From Sipunculus nudus (lineage: Eukaryota; Annelida; Sipuncula; Golfingiida; Sipunculidae), in contig CM049315.1 in assembly GCA_026874595.1 (NCBI GenBank), forward strand, positions 13,146,664-13,210,663: DNA of 64,000 nt, given 5' to 3'. The notes below the pieces were generated by a model. That model worked only from the letters and a program-made list of their open reading frames with translations. It made no database searches and was not told the origin of the DNA. Both the position numbers and the translations under genes were made by a program. This document shows, in pieces, positions 34,156 through 47,600 of the stretch (its first letter is position 1; each line of letters begins with the position of its first letter).

Positions 34156-35755
34156 AAATTGCATGCCAGGTCATCTTTGACAAAGTTAAATATATACTAT
34201 TTTATATTTACTAAAATTGGTGGTTTGAACCTGATCGACGAAAGTATTTAACATCACAGGAAAGTTGCGGTCGCGGGACCGATAGGAAGCGAATGAGCCA
34301 AGCCAAATAAAACAATGTTCCCGCTTACAAGACCTACTATACTGTGCCAGTGAATTTATACACTGCTTAATGCATGGTTTACTGTACCCCTTTATATAGT
34401 AAATGCTAAATACCCCTTTCGCTTAAAAACTGTCTCATTAAGCTGGATTAGGTTGGATCACTAAAAGGCTGCACCACGGGGTCAAGAATGCATAACATTT
34501 CAGACCAATAACAGCATGGTATAAAGCTCAGGTTTTACACTTGGAATTTGATGCACAATGCGATAGCCTCTGTATACACACACTAAGTTGAATCGTTCTT
34601 ACAACACTACGACTCAACTGATGAGAGAATCTAGGGGAAAATAATACATTACGTGTTTATAATGAAGGAGTGGCGTAGGTATAAACATAGGGAGGAGTAA
34701 TTGTACACCATTAAGATATGTTGCCTTACATTTGTTTCAATGCAAATTAGATTAATAATTACTTGAATGCATTTTCCAAAAGAACATGACAGAATAAGTG
34801 TTATTTGGTAAGCATGCGCATGTGCGATTTTAACAGAAGATTTTTTAATAGGGACAAATTTTGACATTTAAGCCAAGGCCGTCCCATAACACCAAACTGG
34901 AAGACTTTGGTTTTTAACAGAAACGACCTCTGGTGGTAGGGTACTGATAACACGTTTGGCATTGTGCGTTCTTAGAGTTGAGGTCAACATGGGCAGACCA
35001 TACATGCTAAAATGTGTGAGGAGTGTAATGAATTCTGTTAACATTTGTGTGTGTGTGTAGATCAAGCAGAAATTTTGAAATATGTGTATTCATATAAAAT
35101 TTCGTACGATTCTTATCATATTGTTAACAACACAATTACGTTCAGCTTGTATTTGAATAAGTGCTCTTCGTGTTTTCAATGGATCGGTTATGCATTAATT
35201 TTCAATAATAAAGATTATTTGAACGCGTGCGTCTCTTTACTCTTTCCTCTGAGAAGCGATTCATACTCTTTATAGTTGACCAGGTTTGAACAAATCATGA
35301 TTTGAAAAAAAAGTAAAATAAATCGAATTATTCTGATTTATTCATTTTAATTCGATTTTCATTATCATATTGGCTTCATTGATGTTCCCATTAAAATCAG
35401 ATTCAAAATTGAATCAGATTTTTTGTATTTATTTTGCAAAACTCATTGGTTATGATCAGAATATAATTCACATTTTTTCAAATTTAATGTTAAAATAAGG
35501 CTGAAGCATTTTTTAAACTTTTTTTTAAGTTTTCAATAAAGAAGTTATGTGATCAGGGCCGGGAAAACATAATAAAACTAGAAATCTGCATCCCTATGGA
35601 TAATTATACATAACATGCCTCCGCCATTTTTGCATCCAGTCACCTTAGAACTTAGACCACACCTTAACCGCTCTACGAACACACTGGACACTGTCAGTCC
35701 TAGGTGCTGGGCGCTCGAGCTTAACCTGAACAGGGGGCATGGCCACAATCAGGCT
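34156..35755. other. intergenic, AnmK downstream
   Basis: 3' UTR of unknown extent, then AT-rich DNA with a local inverted pattern (about 35300-35420: aatcgaattattctgattta against attcaaaattgaatcagatt). No gene. Confidence 0.4.
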
Positions 35756-35759
35756 AGAC

Positions 35760-36190
35760 TGTTACGAGGGGGGGGGGGGGGCACATAAAAGCGGACCGAA
35801 CTGTCTCGCTAGTGAAGCTTGCTTTTCAAGCGAAGCGGTGGTGACGCCGGACATGTGCACCACCCACCTGATTTCGACTCCCGGATCGGCCCAGGATTTT
35901 CCCCTCATTTATTTGTGTTCGTAACAAAATGGGGGCTTGTCCGACGTGACGATAAACTTTGTGGTCCAGGGAATTAGCTAGCCAAAGTGTGACTCCTGGG
36001 AAAAATTAGTCTTGTTCTGATAGCAGAACGCTCCTAAGAGGGGGTGTGTTACGGGGTGCACATAAAAGCGGACCGAACTGTCTCGCTAGTTCAGCTTGCT
36101 TGAACAGACGCCGGACTTGTGCACCACCGACCTGGGTTCAACTGCCGGATCGGCCCAGGATTTTCTTCTCATTTATTTGTCTTCGTAACA
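35760..36190 (+). mobile_element. TRIM (miniature LTR retrotransposon), copy 1
   Basis: Two direct repeats, 35760-35926 and 36047-36190, start TGTTACG and end GTAACA. Three bases after the first repeat is TGGGGGCTTGTCCGACG, close to the primer site for tRNA-Pro known from gammaretroviruses (TGGGGGCTCGTCCGGGA). The 120-bp interior has no coding capacity, and aagagggggtg precedes the second repeat as a polypurine tract. Flanks AGAC and AGAT are a one-mismatch 4-bp duplication at best. A poly-G expansion (35768-35781) lengthens the first LTR. Confidence 0.85.
35930..35946 (+). promoter_or_regulatory. primer binding site, tRNA-Pro type (TRIM copy 1)
   Basis: TGGGGGCTTGTCCGACG, beginning three bases after the LTR end. 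Confidence 0.75.
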
Positions 36191-38400
36191 AGATCTTCTG
36201 TGCATTTACTTTTTTTGCCCATATTCCAAGTTTCATTCGTGAATAAACCCACACATAAAACAAACACAGCCAAATATATATACACGAGCGGGAATGATCG
36301 CATGCCCTCCTTACAGAGGCAATAATTATTTTGTTAAACAGGTAAAAGTATTTTATCGCAAAATGTAATTTTATTGAAAATGTTGTCATGTTTATTTTCA
36401 TGAAAGAATTGTCTCGAGGGTTTATCTCTAAATCGATAAATTTCTACCAAAACTGACACGGGCGAGGTCTGAGAAAAAAATGTTTGCCTTGAAAGCAGAT
36501 CAAAGGTAAAGAGGATATCTTCGTGAGAATGTGCTTGTATATGTTATAACGGTCAGTAAGATATTCCGTTTTTAGACCTGTACGTTGGATGCAAAGAAAG
36601 GAGAAATATTTAAATTAACATATTTATTAATCCTATCAAAAGAAAATAAGATAAAACTTGCAAAACTTACAAGGACGATGCTAGACTAAATTGTTTTGCC
36701 TTTTTGTCCCATGCAGGATTTTATCATATAGTGTCATAATTAATGCATGCCCTATTGACGTAATTCGTATCACAACATTCCCTGTCTGCTTGTCTAAATG
36801 CATGTATATTGTAAATTTGCATTTATATAAATATGAGGATTGACTCGTTTAGGAAACAGATGGTTCCACACATTGCAACACAGAAAATGGGCATTTTCAC
36901 GGCGTGGCCACATCCGAGTTACATGACAACAGTTGAGTGGCACCACTCAATATAGATTTAAAGGTGCATAATCATTCGCAATAATATGTTTATTATCTCA
37001 CGGCATTGCTTCGTTTTGACTTAAACAAAGATTTCCCTGAAAACCTTCCCGGCACACGGACTTTATCCAATTCAACAGTTTTGTAACATACGCTGACGTA
37101 TGAGTAAACACAGTCCACTTGTTGTTTCTTTCTACCTTAACGAGACCGCATGCGTGGCCAGTGGTCCGACATTGCGCGTGCACGACGACTCCCAAAATAA
37201 GAAGAAATATGAAAGACGAAACAGAACAATACTGGTTTCATCAATCAGGGGACATGCGCGCGATGTTTATGATTTGCGCCAATGATCGCGCCTAGTGCAA
37301 GCTTGTTCCCACTTGTGTACAGGAGTAAGCAAACGGTTTTATAATGGTTTAAGGAGAAAACAAACAATTTATTTCATGTATATTCAACATACCTGTTCCC
37401 TTTAAACTCTCTTTATTATATGTAGACTATTATTCATGCTCTCCGTTCTGAAACAAGTAAATAGTGGTAGCCGCTGAAGGAAGGTAACTGAATACTGTAA
37501 AAGAGATTTTTCTCATCTTAATTTTAACATAATAAAAATGTTCTTCAGTATGCCTTCACTTACAAGTCACTGACTTTCAGGTGTGACTAAAAAAATGTAC
37601 TTGATACGTTTTATTTAAATATGTAGGCCATTTTCCTGATAAGTGCGCGTGCTTAAATTTAGCTAAGAGCATGGATCATTGTCTCAACAGCAGATGATAC
37701 AAATAAATTTAAAAGAAACATTGGTTTTAGCCGAACATGCCTGGAAATTTAAGCACTGGAAATTAAAATTATTTGGTGAAATGCTTGAGTTTAGTAGGCA
37801 ATTCATGAGACGACTGATTACACAGTTTGCTTTCAACATAGGCCTATATGTACTTATATCCTTATACCCGCCATGCATGTTTCCTTTTGGCATGGTATCA
37901 TTCGAAGCCGATTTCAAACTGTTCATCATTTTCTCTGTTTTTAAACCAGCGATCCTGTATTTTATTTTTGCAAAATATAGGCCAATCCGTTTTTTTTTAA
38001 TATCAATAAATTGATCAGATTAAGAATATCTCAATCAGGTTCAGTTTATGAACATTTATTTATAAATATCTTAATTCTTTCAGAGCTATAGCTGTTCATG
38101 GGTCGTCCGATAATATAGTATATAATTAAGCTTGAAGTCTGGATAATCATATGATTATATTACTCAAACCCTAGATTTATTTCATTAAAACACCATTTTA
38201 TGTATACTGATATATTCTAATTTAAAATTCTTGATTTTTTTGTACTCGGAATGCGCGTCTATATATGCCATTTGATTTTCAAACATTCAATTGTAAATTC
38301 TATGTTATCTAAATGATAGCATAAATTTTTCAATAAATGTATGAAAATCAAAGGGATGAAAGACGCGAATTTTTTAAGCATTTTGCTGTTGGAACGACAA
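36191..38400. other. intergenic between TRIM and kinesin promoter
   Basis: No exon or known repeat recognised; short open frames lack domain wording. Confidence 0.4.
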
Positions 38401-38529
38401 AATTACCATGCAGGATTCTTCACAGTGGACCACTGAGAGACCCTGCGTTTTTCGTCGGTCTCCGTGGTCATGCTCCAAGCCTGCTGAAACCTGCTCGAAG
38501 ACGGTATTTTCTGAGACACCAACCAGGAA

Positions 38530-38550
38530 TCTCGCGAGATCATGACGTCA
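38530..38550 (+). promoter_or_regulatory. kinesin core promoter motifs (TCTCGCGAGA and CRE)
   Basis: TCTCGCGAGA at 38530-38539, a palindromic core-promoter element of many TATA-less animal promoters, followed three bases later by TGACGTCA (38543-38550), the consensus CREB/ATF site. They lie about 110 bases upstream of the kinesin start codon. Confidence 0.6.
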
Positions 38551-38658
38551 AGCACCAAGGTACCGTGTAAACAACTTGTTGAACCCAGGCCAAAGGCTTC
38601 ACAGTTAATGATCTAATATTGTTTAAAGTCCGGCCACAAGTGTAAACAGACCTGTAAA

Positions 38659-38661
38659 ATG
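38659..38661 (+). CDS. kinesin exon 1 (start codon only)
   Basis: ATG at the very end of a non-coding first exon, followed by the donor GTGAGT. Joining to exon 2 (CCA TCA GAA) gives [17 protein letters not shown] in frame. The alternative start at 40553 (atgcag) would lie across the acceptor and is less likely because a strong acceptor (ctctttttaatgcag) ends there. Confidence 0.7.
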
Positions 38662-41600
38662 GTGAGTAGAAACTTCCAGTAACATATTTCACAGTAAACC
38701 GTGTAGTAACAGTCGTTCCCACGGTCATAAAAGGCCCTACATTGGCATTCATCATTCACACTGGCCAATTCCCATCCTCGCCCTTGGCCAAGCACAGGCA
38801 CTCGTTTCCAGCACTAAAATGGCCTAGAAACCGAAAACACATTGAGTATGGGCGATATACCCATTATAAAAGAGCAAGGTAATGAACTCCACCGCTACGC
38901 GGGCAAGACAACTTTTTTTCAAAAGTCCGAATTCCGGAGAATTATCCGCTTCACAAGCATGATCGCGCAACTTTTTGTTGAAAACATCTTTATTTACAAG
39001 ATTAAACTTCCAAATACAAAAGTTCCCAACACTAACCGCTAATTTCAGAACGTTTAATCCAGCTGTGACACCGTCATTTGTCATGTATACATTTATTAGT
39101 TGCGGAAGTTGACGTCACCCCGGGCTGAATGGATTTCCCCCTGAGCTGGCATCTGTGATTGGCTGCATGGTACCAGTTGTTTTCTACATCTCTTTTAGGC
39201 GCACAATTCAAACAGCTGTCAAATTGTCAATGAAGTTGAAAATCAGTTGGCATGGTATGCAAACACAACCAGGACCATTCATTCACTTGTTTTGTATACA
39301 TTAACGTCTGTTCTATAACCATAACATGCATTAAGCCCTGGATGACGTCAACTTCACAACTATTAAATGTTTACATGCCAAATGACGGTGTCGCAGCTGA
39401 AATAAATGGGCTGGAATTTGCGATTGGTGTGGGAAACTTTTATATTTGGAAGTTTAATCTTGTAAATAAGGATGTTTTCAACAAAAAGTCGCGCGATCAT
39501 GCTTGTGAAGCAGATAATTCTCTTGAATTCGGACTTGTGAAAAAAAGGTGTCTTGCCCGCGTAGCGGTGGAGTTCATTACCTTGTTCTTTTATAATGGGT
39601 ATATCGCCCATACTCAATGTGTTTTCGGTTTCTAGGCCATTTTAGTCCTGGAAACGAGTGCCCGTGTGCTTGGCCTGGCCACTTTTGTAACTTCAGTCTT
39701 CACTTTATTATTTGACAATACATGACATTTCTGGTCCTGGTTCTTGCCTGGTTATATAATAACAGAGACTCTTGGAGTAAAAGTGCTATTGACAGGATTA
39801 GTTCTTGATGCGTGTGTTTGTCTGGAGTCATCCTTTCATGTTTTCAATCTTTATTATAACATTTTTATGCAGTTAACCTGGCTAATAATTTCTTCTTTCA
39901 GTTTCTGAGGATATGAAAATGAAATATTGGTACTACTATAGAATGCAAGCTTCAGCCAATCAACCATAGAATACTGCTGCTTGCATCTTATTTTTGCCAC
40001 TTATTTCTATCTACAACTTACACTCTTCTCCATTACATAAATCCTAAATATCATTATGTCCGTTCATACATTCATAACCTCATCGAGGCAGTGCATTAGT
40101 GATCCTACATTTGCTCTATAGCCTGCCTTCTATGGTGGCTCTGAAATGTTAATAATAAATACATAAAAGCTACACTCTGTCGGGTTAAAAAATTGCAGTA
40201 CCAAAATATGGATTCAGCAGCTAACCACAACATCACTTTCATGATGACCTATCAAATAGAAGTAACACTAAAAGTAATTTAGTTTTGGTTGATATGTCAA
40301 ATAAATTTTAAGAAACTCTATAAAATGCACACTTCAATATATGAGAATGTATAAATATAACACAATACACATCTCTCTACTCTGATATATTGTATTTTAA
40401 GAAAAGCTTAGACTTAGGCCTATATGATCTTGGCTTAAAGCTGTTATTAATGTTAAGATTAGATATGATTATTCAAAGCAGCCCTTTGTTAATTATGTTT
40501 GATACTGATCATATACAAAAATTACATGAGATTAAACCTGTCACTCTTTTTAATGCAGCCATCAGAAACTGCTCCCATCAGGGTGGTGGCCAAAGTGAGG
40601 CCATTTGCAGCTGATGAAGAGGGCAAAGGTCACAGAAATATCACCAAGGCCAGTGGTGATAAAATCGCAGTGGAAGCTGCAGGAAAGGTAAGGGAGGTGA
40701 TGTCATGATGGTTTATACATGTGGTATCAAGTTTAAATGAGACTAGAAATCCAATGCTGTGAAGTCCTGCAAGCCCTTGCATACACGTCAGCCGAGCTCT
40801 AAGTGTAATTAAGACACAGTAAGCCCATTAATGCTACTGTGTACTCATTGTACTCATATAAATCCATAGTTGATTATGATGATGTCGATAGACCTGAGTC
40901 ACATGTTATATGTACGATACCCCTGATAAATACATATGTTTAGTGTTAAAAATGCTCTTCTTAGGATCATATGCTTCCTGAAAATCAGTGAGAATATTAT
41001 AAACACTTGTGTAAACAATTACATGTAATGACAATATAACAGAAACTTTTTTAAGTAAGTGCTTTGTGAATAACATGTCAATGTATATTTTAGTGTCTAT
41101 AACATTAAGGTCTCACACAGTTACTGTGGTAACTAGTAATTTGATAATATAGCTGTGAATGATGAATAATTTTTTTTAACATGTTTGAAAAAATATTGAA
41201 TCTTTCTGATTTGATTTGTCTTTTCAGGAACAAAGCTACAGCTTTGACTTTGCATATGGAGCAGAAACAAAAGCTGTGAGTATAAACCCTCTACTTATTT
41301 ATTGTAGGTGAGCTAAAAATCACTGACACCATCCAAGGATAAAATAGAAGGCAAATGTACAAAATTAAATTGATGGTTTAATGTACCCAAATGAAATGCA
41401 AAACTAAAATTATTGAAGATGAAGAGTTAATGCAATTAGTTGTGTTGAATATTTCAGAAAACATCAAGATCGCACATGAATTACAAAGTCCAACTTAATT
41501 ACTTTAAAGCACTTCAGTAGCAGATAAAGTGTGAAGGATAAATGTATACATCTTTCTACACAATTTTTCAGAGTAGCAATATTAACTAGCTTAGAATAAT

Positions 41601-44600
41601 ACATTTTTTTTTGTGTTTTTTTTTATTGGGGGTTGACAGCCTCAGCCCTGACCCATCAGCAATACTGATGCAATGGAAGGTATTTTGACATTTTGTGTCT
41701 TTCCTTGATTACACTGTCAAAACAGCTGCAACAGCATGTACATGTTGGACCCACAAAGGTTACCTGTTTGGTTACAGAGTGTTTCAAACAATACATTACA
41801 CATTACACTGTCAAAACTGCCCCAACAGCATGTACACCTTGGACCCACAAAGGTTACGTGTTTGGTTACAGAGTGTTTCAGTGTTACAAACAATACATTA
41901 GGCCAAAATAAAAAAAGGTATTGTTCTCAGGCACTTTTTTCAGAAATCAAAGTGGGCGGGCGTTTTTTTTTTTTTTTAATTTTTTGGTATGTTTCAATAA
42001 AAATGACAATGACAAAGAAATGTCCGAGCGGTTGCAGCACAAAATTGGCAAGTTTTTGTTGAAAATCAAAATAAAAATTTTAAAGCAGAGGTTTAAAATT
42101 GATGCAGGCGGTGCCTGAGAACCATACCTTATATTTTTTTGGCCTTACATATTACACTTTCAAAACAGCCTGACAGCATGGACACGTTGGACCCATAAAG
42201 GTTCACTGCTTTGTTACAGAGTGTTACAAACAGTACATTACTTATTAATATAAATCTGAACATTCTGTTACAGAGTCAGCTGTACCAGGAACACTGTGAT
42301 GGATTAGTACAGAGGGCGCTGAATGGATACAATGCTACCTTCATAGCATTTGGAGCAGTAAGTCTCCTTTTATCAGTACAAATTCCCTTTAAATTATTAT
42401 GTTTGCAGTATGTAATTTCTTTTTATTTCCAAATTTACATCTCTCACTGTTTAAATTAATACCACAGAGCAGTACCTCTTATCTCTCCCTGACTGTTGTC
42501 AGTTTTTCAGTGAAAATTGACCCCTGTAAAGTTGAGAAGTACACAAATGGATTTACCTAGAAGTTACATCAGTAGACCACTTGACCTTGTTTTGTCAGTG
42601 GTGTTGTGTCAGAAAAGATTTGATTTTTGTTAATAAAATGTTTTCTGAATGTTTGTACAAGAAATTGTGTTTAACTGAGACATCCATTTTCAGACTGGAT
42701 CAGGGAAAACCTATTTGCTCTCAGGTATTGAAGATGACCCAGGAATTATACCATGTGTGAGTATGAATTTCTTGATTGTCTGCATTTCTACTGGTTATAG
42801 TTATCTAATATGTCTCTACTAGAGTAAAAGGAGTCCATAGACTTTAATAAAACAAGAAAATGTATCTAGTGTAAAGATCTCTGCATTAATGATCCCAGAA
42901 TGAGCATCTTTTATGTTTTTGGCAGATTGGTTAAGTGTTTCAGTATATGATATAGCCAGACTGTAAGATTTCTGTAAAAGAAATAAATGTTTTCATCACA
43001 GTTTAAATAGACCTTATCATGACATTGTTGTTCTACACAGCAAACCTGTCTTCAGAGATTAAACAATAGCCTCACATGAAATGATTATGACAAATGTTAT
43101 ACATACCTGCCCTCTCTGTAAAACCTTTGAATTTAATTTTAGCTATTTAAATTTAACAGGAGACATTATGTATGTGTATGTCTAGCATATTTTTTCTTAT
43201 TTTACAGGTGAACAAGCACCTTTTTCAATACATGGAAGCCAACATCGGCAAGAAAGAATACTTTGTCACCATCTCCTTCATAGAAGTCAGTGAACCTCAC
43301 TACTTTTATCCCTTCATCTTGGTGAAACAAAACCAGTACCAAAAGTTGTACCTGTTCTCCTTTATACTGACATATTTATTGTTAAGCATATTTAAAAAAT
43401 TTACTTTTATGTCATGTATATTTGGTTAAGTACCCCCAGGTTGATTCCAAGTGTCTTCTAGTTTTCATCTGTGAAATATGAACTTCATCAGTTACTCTTC
43501 AAAATTAGTTTGTCTTTTATTGAACCTACATATAAAAATAGATCTTTATTATGTTTTTATATTTCCATATTTTTTTACAAAAAAAAGAGATAAGATTTTT
43601 GAGGAAGGGACTGTGTATTTTGAAACTACATTTGAATCATGATTATCAATGATTTTATTACATAATATAAACTAAACCAGAAAGTGAATGGGCTTCTTAA
43701 AATTCTGTCCTTCCTCTCAATATGCAAACAAATAGAAGACCTGATTAAAGATATTTTCTCAAATTACATTTCATAAAATTATGTCCTTCCTCTCAATATT
43801 CAAACAAATGGAAGACCTGATAAAAGTTATTTTCTCAAATTACATTTTAACACCCATATATTAAACTTTGTAGGATTATTTAATTAAAAATGATGAACAG
43901 TTGCTAGATTTTATCAGATTAAATGTAGCATTTAAAAGAAATGTTACGGATTATATAATGAATGCAAAAGGAAATTTTGACAGTGGTGTTGACCTTTGAC
44001 CTGACATTCCAGGTGTTAGATGAGCAGCTGACTGACCTCTTGAACCCTCACAATGAGGAGATGAGGATAAGGGAGCATCCACAGCTTGGCATGTGAGTCA
44101 CTCATTTTTTATTTATGTATTCATACATTAGTCTTTGTGCCTTGAACTACAACCTGCAAATGTCTTTATCATTGTTAATTGTATTTTATAAAGTTGTAAA
44201 TGTAAACACACTGTAGAACCTCATCTCTCTTGTTTAACTGAAATTTTTTAGTGGAAACAATCTATTAAAGAACAAAATGCCTGGTGTTACCAAATAAAAT
44301 GTGTTATTATTAATATTATACAAAATTAACTTTGTTCAACCATGGAGATAGAATTAGAAGGTGTGAGTTCTGGGATAGATGTTCAGCATCAAAGGGACCC
44401 ACGTCTCAGTCCCTGAGGTTTTATTGCTGCTGCCTGTTGTACTCGTGGGGGATACCCATTGTACTCTCAGGCCGTTGTTATCATGACACCTCATAAATGT
44501 CAGACTGTACAATGACTGTGTCCGATGTGGCCTTTGGCAGCTAAACATGAGCACTGGTGTGCTGGATGATTTGCAAGAATTTTCATGAAATTTTATGCAA

Positions 44601-47600
44601 TCAGAAGTTAAAATTCAGTGCATGCGTGCTCTTTCATTAAAAGATACACAGTCACCGGCTGCCAAATCCTTAAATACCAGTTGCCACACTGAGTGATTTT
44701 GAAGTCTCACTGCTTTCAATCTCAGCTTGTCAAGTGCGAAACAGTGGAGGGTGTATATGTATTTTTTAGATAGCACTGTAATTTATTATGGTATAAGACT
44801 TTGCTACACAGATACACTGTTTTTATCTATTTTTCCTGTAAAGTTAAGCTTGTCCATGAACAAAGCAAGTCATTCCTAAAGATTGGTCTGTCCAGGCTGA
44901 GAAATGAATGGGTGTGCTGATATAATAAAATTATTTTCCCAGAATTTTTTCATGAGCAAATCCCTTTTTGGAATCAATGAAATCTTGTTCAAAACCAAGT
45001 AACCCAGAAACATTTCAGGGCTAACTATATTTATATCTTACAAATTCATTACATCTGAAAGGAATAATTATGTAGTAGGGGATTGATATGACAACTTCCT
45101 AGAGCATTAGGCAAGCTCCAGTAGCCACATCAAAGAGCTTTTACACCAAGGTGCAAGGTTCTTATCAAGATTGCTAGCAACATCAGACGCATTCTGTAAT
45201 CCTAGTGTTCACTCCATCTTATTCTATCTCCATGGTATAACTAATAAAAATATATTATTATGAACCTCTTTTTTCTGTAACTCATTTTTGCTTATACAGC
45301 TGAGTTTCTGTTGTATCTACAGATATGTTGATGGCCTGAGTGACATTGTAGTGTACAGCCTTGATGACCTTGCCAAGTACTACGAGCAGGGAAACAGAGC
45401 TCGTAAAATGGGGGCATCTGATGTCAGAGCTCACAGAAACAGGTGAATGTTCAGGTTACATCCTGATAAACAGTATTCAGCTGTATTACTGGTACTGGTG
45501 GACTGTTCTATTAAATGATGGGTGTATGGCCTGTTTGTGGCATGGTCTGTACATGAAGATGAAGGTGAATGTAAAATAAGAATGATATTTTGTTATTTAA
45601 CTTTCTGTAAATCTGGTTTTAATGTGCATTAGGCAAGGAATAATGCAGAAGTCATATCCTGTCATTAACATATAAGTGGAACTGTCTGAGATTTTATTGA
45701 GATTTTGCCATTTTTCCTTTGAAGGACCAGCAGAATTTAAACCTGTATTGTAACCATCTGTTTCATAGTTCAGCACCTGAACCGTAAGGCTTTGCCTTAC
45801 TAAAAGTTTGCATTGAAACAGGGTTCCTAGCCAACCTTTATATCAAGAAAAAATTAGAAAACTATTCCCCTTTTTAGCCCTCAGCCCTTAGGCTGATGGG
45901 CTATTGTCGTCACCCAAGCTGTCCGTCCGTCCGTCCGTCTGTCCGTCCGTCCGGCGTCCGTTAACTTTTACCTTGTGAGCGGGATATCTTGAAAAGGATT
46001 CACCGTCAGAATTTTATTTCCTCATTAAAGATGTATATCGACAAAATCTCGGTCAAGTTCGAAGATGGGTGACCTTGACCTATTTTTCTACATTTTAGAG
46101 CTGATTATAGAAAAACACTTAGATGCTTATTACTCAGGAACCATTTGGTGGATTTTCACAAAACTTACTATGATTATTGGGACTGATAGTCTGTACCTGC
46201 TTCACAAGTTTGGTGGCGCCACCTACAATTTCTGATTTTTAATTAATTTTTCTTGGATTTTTCAACTTTGGCCTTGTGAGCAGGATATCTCTAAAAGGAT
46301 TCACAAGAGGAATTTTATTTCTTTGGTGAAGACGAATATCTACAAAATCTCGGTCAAGTTCAAAGATGGGTGACCTTGACCTACTTTTCAAGGTCACAGA
46401 GCTTATAATAGAATAAAACTTAGAAGCTTATTTTTCAGGAAGCACTTGGTGGATTGTTATGAATCATGGTACATACCTCTCCATTTTAAATTTATAACTG
46501 AGACATGTACAGATATACATCCATGTGAGAACAGATATTTAGTACTTGTAACTGTTACCACCTCTAAAAACTGTTGTCTTGGCTGAGGGCTTTTGTCAGC
46601 TTCTGCTGATATTCTAGTTTCCAATCAGAGAAAAGTTAAGGCTTTAAAAAAAGCCTCACATCAGGGAATGTTAGTACCTTAGATTGCCTCTGAAGAGAAA
46701 GTGGTTGATTTGTTATATTTTGTCTCATGTCCAAACTGCATATCGGGTAGATGATTGGCTATCCCAGCATATATGTGTGTTACCTCCTGTAAAATGTCTG
46801 AATAAATATCCTGGAATTTTAAAAATTTATCTGAAAAATGTTGTTTGCACACTCAAGATATAAGGCCACAAAAAATAAAAGGTATGGTTCTCAGGCACTG
46901 CCCGCTTCAATTTTAACCCCCACATGGAAAAATTAATTTTGATTTTCATCTTTCAAGAAAATAAAAAGATACAATTTTGATAAGATTTCCTTTATTATGT
47001 AGTGTTTTTACCTGTTATTTTCATGCCTTTCACTTAGCAAATGACATTTTTATCTAAACATACAAACAAAAGTAAAAGATAAAATATTGCCTGCTTACCC
47101 TGATTTTTTTTTTTTTTAAAGTGCCTGAGAACCATACTTTTTTTGCCTAATAGAATAAACTTATATATGCCATAAACCCTGAATCTCTACCACAATGAAC
47201 AAGGCTGGGGCCAGTTACAGTGGTAATGTTAGCCAGATCATAATGTTTAACCTTATGAAAAGTTATAAATGCAAGCTGAGATAATGAAATTTTAATTTCC
47301 ATGATAATTAGGTGGTCAGATCAAGGATCTGCTATCAAGTGGGGTTTCATCTGCAGACTTACAGTTAAGTGCCTTATGTTTTGTAAAGCATTGATATAAT
47401 TCATTTTGTAACTTTTCATAACTTTTTGAGTCTGTTCCCATTGTTTTCTGTTGTCTGAGTAAACACCCGGCCTGTGTATTCAAGGTCACACGGAGTGTTC
47501 ACAGTAACCATAGAGCAGCGAGAACACAACTCAAGTAAAGTTGGAGTCAAGTCCAAAATCGTATTTGCAGATTTAGCAGGTCAGTGAATAGGACTGAAAT

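Noticed and set aside
38337-38570. 77-aa open frame near the kinesin promoter
   Set aside because: Overlaps the TCTCGCGAGA/CRE promoter motifs, shows no domain and does not splice in frame to the motor.
38824-39635. Pair of similar proteins on opposite strands (86 and 127 aa)
   Set aside because: They are the two arms of one inverted repeat read outwards; no known domain, and similarity is explained by the duplication.
40499-40708. Kinesin start at an upstream ATG (40499) or at 40553
   Set aside because: The upstream residues are hydrophobic intron translation and a strong acceptor ends at 40558; the ATG ending exon 1 at 38659 joins in frame.
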